NCBI RefSeq assembly: GCF_040049275.1
Contig: NZ_JBDZDT010000002.1
Span: 124,001 to 188,000 of the forward strand
Length of the DNA: 64,000 nt
Direction: 5' to 3'
Source of the DNA: Aquabacter sp040049275
GTDB taxonomy: Bacteria > Pseudomonadota > Alphaproteobacteria > Rhizobiales > Xanthobacteraceae
This document shows positions 59,216-64,000 of the stretch, in pieces (the first letter of the stretch is position 1; the number at the start of each line of letters is the position of its first letter). A program made the position numbers and the translations under genes. Below the pieces are notes generated by a model that worked only from the letters and a program-made list of their open reading frames with translations, did no database searches and was not told where the DNA came from.

Positions 59216-59281
59216 AAAGGGTGGGCGGGGAGGGAAGTCAATCTCAGGGCAGGTTGCCCGGGAAGCCGTAACCTCCCAGCC

Positions 59282-59351
59282 GTCATGGCCGGGCTTGACC
59301 CGGCCATCTCCCGTCATTCCTGGAGATCCCCGGGTCAAGCCCGGGGATGAC
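59282..59351. repeat. Family B palindromic repeat, copy B7
   Basis: Left arm GTCATGGCCGGGCTTGACCC, right arm CGGGTCAAGCCCGGGGATGA, only about 18 bases apart, between the riboswitch and the RNase E stop. Since rne is read toward it, it may end the rne mRNA. Confidence 0.85.
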
Positions 59352-59367
59352 CGCTGTTCCTAGAGGC

Positions 59368-62300
59368 TCACTCGCCGAACAGCTTGCGCTGCCACCAGCC
59401 GGAGCGGCGCTTTTCGGGCGGCAGGTCCTGGGCCGGAGCAGAGGTTTCCTGAACCGGTGCGGCGACGATGTCCGCATCGGCGACGGGGACCGAGGCGGTC
59501 TCCACGCCGGAGGTCTCTTCGCCGGCAGTCTCGGCGACGGGCGCGGGCTCGGGCACCAGGCTGCCGACCACCGGCGCCTTCTCGCGCACCGTGGACCGGC
59601 GGCGGGTCGGCTTGGGCTCTTCGGCGGCGGGAAGCTCCGGGGCCGTGGGGGCCGGGGCGGGCGGTGCCGGCTCCGGGGTGGGAGCGCTGATCTCGGCCAC
59701 GGATTCCGGCGCGCCGGCCAGCGGCTCGATGGAGACGTGGATCACGGCATCGTCTTCGGCGCCGCCGTCATCCTCTCCGGCCTCGCCTTCACTGCCTTCG
59801 CCATCGGCCTGGAGCGGGGCATCCTCGCCCTCGCGCCGGTTGCGACGGCCGCCACGACGGCCGCGCCGACGGCGCCGGCGATCGGCCTCCGTCCCGCGGC
59901 CTTCGCCGCGCTCGTCCTCGTCGCCCTCTTCGGCCTCGCCTTCGCCGGCGGGCTCATCGCCCTCCTCGGCGGCTTCGCCCTCGGGCCGCGCCTCGCGGGG
60001 CTCGCCCTCGCGCTCGCCGCCACGACGGCGCCGGCGGCGGCGCTTGCGGCGGTTGTTGGCCTCCTCGGTGGTCTCGCCGCGCTCCTCGGGCTCATCGCCT
60101 TCGGGTTCGGCGCCGGAGACCTCCTCCAGATTCTCCTCGTCTTCCTCCTCGAACTCCTCGTCCGGAAGGATGGAATCAGGCTGCACCACCTTGCCGGGGC
60201 GCGGCGCGGCGGGGGCAGGAACGGCCTGGTCGCCCTTCTCGATGATGAAGGGCTGGTGGCCGGTGACGCGTTCGTCGGCGCTGATGGTGAGCGTGACGGA
60301 GAAGCGCTCCTCCAGCTCGCGCAGGTGCGAGCGCTTCTGGTTCAGCACATAGAGCGCCACTTCGGAGCGGGTGCGGGCGATGAGGTTGTGGGTCGCGCTG
60401 CGCAGCAGCTGCTCTTCGAACGCGCGCAGCAGCTGGAGCGCCACCGAGGCGGCGGAGCGCACATGGCCCGTGCCGCCGCAGGTGGGGCACACCTCGATGG
60501 AGCTTTCCAGAACGCCGGTGCGGATACGCTGGCGGGACATCTCCATGAGGCCGAAATGGGAGATGCGGCCGACCTGGATGCGCGCCCGGTCGTTCTTCAG
60601 GCAATCCTTGAGCTTGCGCTCCACCGCCCGGTTGTTGCGCTTCTCCTCCATATCGATGAAGTCGATGACGATGAGCCCGGCGAGGTCGCGCAGGCGAAGC
60701 TGCCGGGCGATCTCCTCGGCGGCTTCCACGTTCGTCTTGAGCGCGGTGTCCTCGATGTGATGCTCGCGCGTGGCGCGGCCGGAATTCACGTCGATGGAGA
60801 CCAGGGCTTCGGTGGGGTTGATGACGATGTAGCCGCCGCTCTTCAGCTGCACCACCGGCGAGAACATGGCGTCGAGCTGATGCTCCACCCCATACTTCGC
60901 GAAGATGGGCTGGGGCTCGCGATAGGCGATGACGTTCTTGGTGTGGGTCGGCATCAGCATGCGCATGAAGTCGCGCGCTTCGCGATAGCCGTCCTCGCCG
61001 GCGACGTGGATGTCGTCGATGTCCTTGTTGTAGAGGTCGCGGATGGCGCGCTTGATGAGCGAGCCTTCCTCATAGACGAGGTTCGGCGCGGAGGAGGAGA
61101 GGGTGAGCTCGCGCACCGTCTCCCACAGCCGCAGCAGATATTCGAAGTCGCGCTTGATCTCGACCTTGGTGCGGTTGGCGCCGGCGGTGCGCAGGATGAT
61201 GCCCATTCCCTCGGGCACCTCCAGGTCCTGCACCACTTCCTTCAGGCGCTTGCGGTCCACCGCATTGGTGATCTTGCGGGAGATGCCACCGCCGCGCGCG
61301 GTGTTGGGCATCAGCACGGAATAGCGGCCGGCCAAGGAGAGATAGGTGGTGAGCGCCGCGCCCTTGTTGCCGCGCTCCTCCTTCACCACCTGCACCAGCA
61401 TCACCTGCCGGCGGCGGATCACTTCCTGGATCTTGTAGGAGCGGGCGCGGCGCTGCTGGGAGCGCACGGGCACCTCTTCCATGGCGTCGGCGGAGCCCAT
61501 CTGCTCCACCTCGTCCTCTTCATGCTCCTCGTCGTCTTCGTCGTCGTCCTCATCCTCGCCGTCATCGGTGCGGCGGGCCTCTTCGGAGGTATCAGTCTCG
61601 GCGCCGGCCTCGGCCTCGGGTGCCGCTTCGGCATCGCCGGCGGGCGCCATCACGGGCTCCGCCTGAAGCGCCGGGGCTTCCTCGCGCTCGGCCTCGGGGG
61701 CCTCTGCGGCGATTGCGGTTTCGTCGGTCGCGGCCTGCTCCTGCGGAGCGGGCAGCGCCTCGACGGTCACCGTCTCTTCGACGTGCGCGAACATCTCCTC
61801 GGCGATGTGCGGCCGGGCTTCCGCCTCAGTGCGGGCCTCGGCCTCCTCGCGGTCGTCCGCCTCCGCGTGGTCGTCCGTATCGTCGTGGTCGTCGTCCTCG
61901 TCGTCGTCCCGGTCGCCGCCGGAGATCTGGCCGTCCTCGATGGTCTCGACCACGTCGGAATCGTCGATCTCCTCCACATTGCCGGAGCCGCTGTCCTGGT
62001 CCTCGTCCTCCGCGGTCTCGGAGACCGTCTCGTCCCGGCGCGAGCGGCGGGGGCGCGAGCGGCGGCGGTCGCGGCGCTCCTCCTCCTCATCGGCGAGGCG
62101 GGCGGCGCGCTCCTCCTCTTCGATCAAAGCGAGGCGGTCGGCGACGGGGATCTGGTAATAATCGGGATGGATTTCGCTGAAGGCGAGGAAGCCGTGGCGG
62201 TTGCCACCATATTCCACAAACGCCGCCTGGAGCGAGGGCTCCACCCGCGTCACCTTCGCAAGATAGATGTTGCCCCGCAGCTGCTTGCGGGACGCGGCCT

Positions 62301-62391
62301 CATAGTCGAATTCTTCGACCCGGTTGCCGCGCACGACCACCACCCGGGTCTCCTCCGGGTGGGTGGCATCGATAAGCATCTTGTTTGCCAT
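59368..62391 (-). CDS. rne: Ribonuclease E
   Basis: A 1007-residue RNase E/G family endonuclease, core of the RNA degradosome. The start MANKMLIDATHPEETRVVVV is standard. The S1 domain (QLRGNIYLAKVTRVEPSLQA) is split by about 200 acidic residues (rich in EDEDDDE), then resumes (MLVQVVKEERGNKGAALTTY). The catalytic DNase-I-like part and the zinc-link (VCPTCGGTGHV) follow, then a C-terminal scaffold with Arg-rich (RRRRGGEREGEP) and acidic blocks. It ends SGWWQRKLFGE; a GWW tail binds polynucleotide phosphorylase in Caulobacter. The 694-base region upstream has no gene. Confidence 0.95.
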   Translation of the reverse strand: MANKMLIDATHPEETRVVVVRGNRVEEFDYEAASRKQLRGNIYLAKVTRVEPSLQAAFVEYGGNRHGFLAFSEIHPDYYQIPVADRLALIEEEERAARLADEEEERRDRRRSRPRRSRRDETVSETAEDEDQDSGSGNVEEIDDSDVVETIEDGQISGGDRDDDEDDDHDDTDDHAEADDREEAEARTEAEARPHIAEEMFAHVEETVTVEALPAPQEQAATDETAIAAEAPEAEREEAPALQAEPVMAPAGDAEAAPEAEAGAETDTSEEARRTDDGEDEDDDEDDEEHEEDEVEQMGSADAMEEVPVRSQQRRARSYKIQEVIRRRQVMLVQVVKEERGNKGAALTTYLSLAGRYSVLMPNTARGGGISRKITNAVDRKRLKEVVQDLEVPEGMGIILRTAGANRTKVEIKRDFEYLLRLWETVRELTLSSSAPNLVYEEGSLIKRAIRDLYNKDIDDIHVAGEDGYREARDFMRMLMPTHTKNVIAYREPQPIFAKYGVEHQLDAMFSPVVQLKSGGYIVINPTEALVSIDVNSGRATREHHIEDTALKTNVEAAEEIARQLRLRDLAGLIVIDFIDMEEKRNNRAVERKLKDCLKNDRARIQVGRISHFGLMEMSRQRIRTGVLESSIEVCPTCGGTGHVRSAASVALQLLRAFEEQLLRSATHNLIARTRSEVALYVLNQKRSHLRELEERFSVTLTISADERVTGHQPFIIEKGDQAVPAPAAPRPGKVVQPDSILPDEEFEEEDEENLEEVSGAEPEGDEPEERGETTEEANNRRKRRRRRRRGGEREGEPREARPEGEAAEEGDEPAGEGEAEEGDEDERGEGRGTEADRRRRRRGRRGGRRNRREGEDAPLQADGEGSEGEAGEDDGGAEDDAVIHVSIEPLAGAPESVAEISAPTPEPAPPAPAPTAPELPAAEEPKPTRRRSTVREKAPVVGSLVPEPAPVAETAGEETSGVETASVPVADADIVAAPVQETSAPAQDLPPEKRRSGWWQRKLFGE

Positions 62392-62927
62392 GGAATTCTC
62401 TCTGGGCGGCGCCGGGGGCAAGGCCCCGCGACGGTCGGCGCGGCAAAGCCTGCGAACCGCCGATACGCCGGAAATAGGATAGGGAGGGAAGTGGGGGACG
62501 CAGGCACGAAGGCAACGTCTCGACGCCCTCGGCGTCGGGGCACGCGGTGGCACGCTGGGCGCGCCTGTCGTGCATTTGAACGTCCATGCCTTCGGCTACT
62601 CGTCCCTCAGCGAACTTTGGACCGGACGGAGCGTCCGACCCGGCATACGGCAGCTCGATCCCCCTTCGGATCGGGCTTTTCGGTAGATCGAGGCGACGCG
62701 GGCGTCCGTCCAAGCGCATGGTGAGATGCGCTCGCCGCGTCGGCCCCCACGCATGATCGTTGAGCAGCCTGCGACGGAAGATGCCGGCCAGCCCGGAAGT
62801 CCGGGTGTAGGTGGCATCAGGCGGAAGCCGCGACACCGGGGCCGAACAGCCAATTCCGGAACGCGAACCGTATGCCCGTCTTTCTTAGACGTGCACATCC
62901 TGCTTTGGCAAGGTTCATGCCTTTTTC

Positions 62928-62947
62928 GTCGGCAATAATCTGCCGAC
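62928..62947. repeat. Inverted repeat in the rne-amidase intergenic region
   Basis: GTCGGCA-ATAATC-TGCCGAC, seven perfect pairs, preceded on the plus strand by five T. No T tract follows on either strand, so it is unlikely to be a terminator and could be an operator. The rest of the 62392-63085 region (about 690 bases) should carry the rne promoter and a long 5' leader on one side and the amidase promoter on the other, but I could not assign their boxes. Confidence 0.4.
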
Positions 62948-63085
62948 CCGCTGTTGCGGCGGAGCCACGAGACGGAGAGAACTGTGGGCAGCCGTGAACC
63001 TCCGGTTAACGCCGATTGGCCTATCCGGTACAGATCGCTTCGGGAAGAAGCGTCGCAGGACGGGGGTTCGGGAGGTCGGGAGCCG

Positions 63086-64000
63086 ATGTCGGCGCGCGCG
63101 CTTCGAGCCGGGGCCGGTCTGTCCGGTCCACGGAATGACAGGCTCGCCGGCCTTGTGCCCGGCGCGGCGTTCTGTCGCGTCTCCCTGGCGGCCCTTGCCT
63201 TTCTCTTCACTGTCGGCACGGCCGCGGCCCAGCAGGCCGACCAGCCGGTGCGCATCGCCGCCCGACCCGAGGCCGTTGCGGCCGAAACCGGCCCCGTGCG
63301 CGCCCTGGACGCCCGGCTTGCCGGCGACGAGCAGCGCACCCGCCTCGTCATCGATCTCAGCCGCAAGGTGGAGTTCCGGGCCTTCACCCTCACCAACCCC
63401 TATCGCGTGATCGTCGACCTCTCCGACGTGACCTTCACGTTCGAGCCCGCCAAGGTCCAGACGAAGCGGGGCCTGGTCTCCACCTACCGCTACGGCGTGT
63501 TCGCGCCGGGCAAGGCGCGCATGGTGCTGGACGTGGCCGAGCCGGTGGCCATCGACAAGGCGTTCGTGCTCGATCCGGCGGAGGACCAGCCCGCGCGTCT
63601 GGTTCTCGATCTTGTGAAGACCGATGCCGCAAGCTTCGCCAGCAACGTGGCCACCGCCGCCGAGGCGCGGGGCGCGCCCACCACCACGGTCGCCGCGCTG
63701 CACGGCGCTGTGCCCGATACCGATGCGCGGCCGGTCATCGTGCTCGACCCGGGGCATGGCGGCGTCGATTCGGGCACCACAGGCGCCAGCGCCTATGCCG
63801 AGAAGAATATCGTGCTCGACGTGGCCCTGGCGCTGCGCACCAAGCTGGAGCAAGGCGGGCGCTATCGCGTGCTGCTCACCCGCTCCACGGACACCTTCGT
63901 CGCGCTCGGCGAGCGGGTGAAGATCGCCCGCACCAATCGCGCGGCCCTTTTCGTCTCCATCCATGCCGACGCCCTCGCCAGCAATGACGGGCAGGCGCGC
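63086..64000 (+). CDS. N-acetylmuramoyl-L-alanine amidase, AmiC type, 3' truncated by the window end
   Basis: At least 305 residues. The start ATG 63086 has GGGAG just upstream. A signal peptide ends near TAAAQQAD; an AMIN domain (TRLVIDLSRKVEFRAFTLTN, YRVIVDLSDVTF) targets septal peptidoglycan. The Amidase_3 zinc domain starts RPVIVLDPGHGGVDSGTTG, followed by the ligand region AEKNIVLDVALALRTKLEQG and SIHADALAS. It cleaves the amide between MurNAc and the peptide during cell separation. The C-terminus lies beyond base 64000. Confidence 0.93.
   Translation, partial: MSARALRAGAGLSGPRNDRLAGLVPGAAFCRVSLAALAFLFTVGTAAAQQADQPVRIAARPEAVAAETGPVRALDARLAGDEQRTRLVIDLSRKVEFRAFTLTNPYRVIVDLSDVTFTFEPAKVQTKRGLVSTYRYGVFAPGKARMVLDVAEPVAIDKAFVLDPAEDQPARLVLDLVKTDAASFASNVATAAEARGAPTTTVAALHGAVPDTDARPVIVLDPGHGGVDSGTTGASAYAEKNIVLDVALALRTKLEQGGRYRVLLTRSTDTFVALGERVKIARTNRAALFVSIHADALASNDGQAR

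Noticed and set aside
59347..62724. A 1125-codon plus-strand open frame opposite rne
   Set aside because: Its apparent Leu/Val/Gly-rich repeats arise from the acidic and Arg-rich coding of RNase E on the other strand; the RNase E motifs are unambiguous.

Overview
The window is GC-rich and densely coded, and looks chromosomal. It fits an alphaproteobacterium of the order Hyphomicrobiales, probably Xanthobacteraceae (Xanthobacter, Azorhizobium or Ancylobacter-like). The evidence is the aerobic CobG/CobN vitamin B12 set, 6S RNA between zapA and the 5-formyl-THF cyclo-ligase gene, an RNase E with an acidic insert in its S1 domain and a terminal GWW motif, a Bradyrhizobium-like nitrate assimilation cluster with an embedded haemoglobin, and many short palindromic repeats between genes. 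The genus is an inference; no rRNA or tRNA gene was seen.

Layout. 0-7.3 kb: a truncated LysR regulator, an MFS exporter, a MotA/TolQ-like plus OmpA/MotB-like pair, an inositol-monophosphatase-family gene, a Sel1-repeat protein and a ThiE-like gene. 7.5-13 kb: a carbon-metabolism run, tkt-gap-pgk-fba, closed by a strong terminator. 13.1-19.7 kb: small housekeeping genes (DUF3828, DUF4164, zapA, 6S RNA, fau, a YmdB-like phosphoesterase, yebC), a brnT/brnA toxin-antitoxin locus whose toxin is frameshifted, a CsaA-like gene, moaA and a DUF971 gene. 19.9-32.5 kb: a nitronate monooxygenase-like gene, then nitrate assimilation on the minus strand (nrtA-nrtB-nrtD-globin-FAD oxidoreductase-nirA-flp-nasA). 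The nrtA leader carries a sigma-54-like promoter, tandem hairpins and a terminator, which suggests NasT-type (ANTAR) antitermination. 32.7-44 kb: a Tat-exported amidohydrolase, a solo solute-binding protein, ffh-rpsP-rimM, an ECF sigma/anti-sigma pair with a divergent DUF4394 gene, an unknown secreted protein, a succinate-semialdehyde dehydrogenase and a small unknown gene.

44.2-59.2 kb is a cobalamin cluster. A B12 riboswitch at 59012-59215 heads a tightly overlapping minus-strand run: DUF1636 protein, cobW, cobN, cobG, cobH, cobI, cobJ. The rest follows as cobK (+), cobL-cobE-cobM (-), cbiD (+) and cobB (-). It makes hydrogenobyrinic acid a,c-diamide by the oxygen-dependent route, with CbiD where CobF would be expected, and includes the large chelatase subunit. 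59.4-64 kb holds the RNase E gene and, divergent from it, an N-acetylmuramoyl-L-alanine amidase that runs off the window.

The most unusual features are two families of palindromic repeats. Family A has two inverted arms, each ending in a run such as GCAAGCGGGAGAGGG. Family B has arms of the type GTCATCCCCGG-CTTGA. Most copies lie between genes, but one A element is read in frame inside cobG and an A plus a B element are read in frame inside cobN. This parallels the protein-coding palindromic elements of Rickettsia. Other notable signals are a matched pair of divergent promoter boxes (CATCCG-N14-GTGTAG) at the ECF locus and the nrtA antitermination leader.
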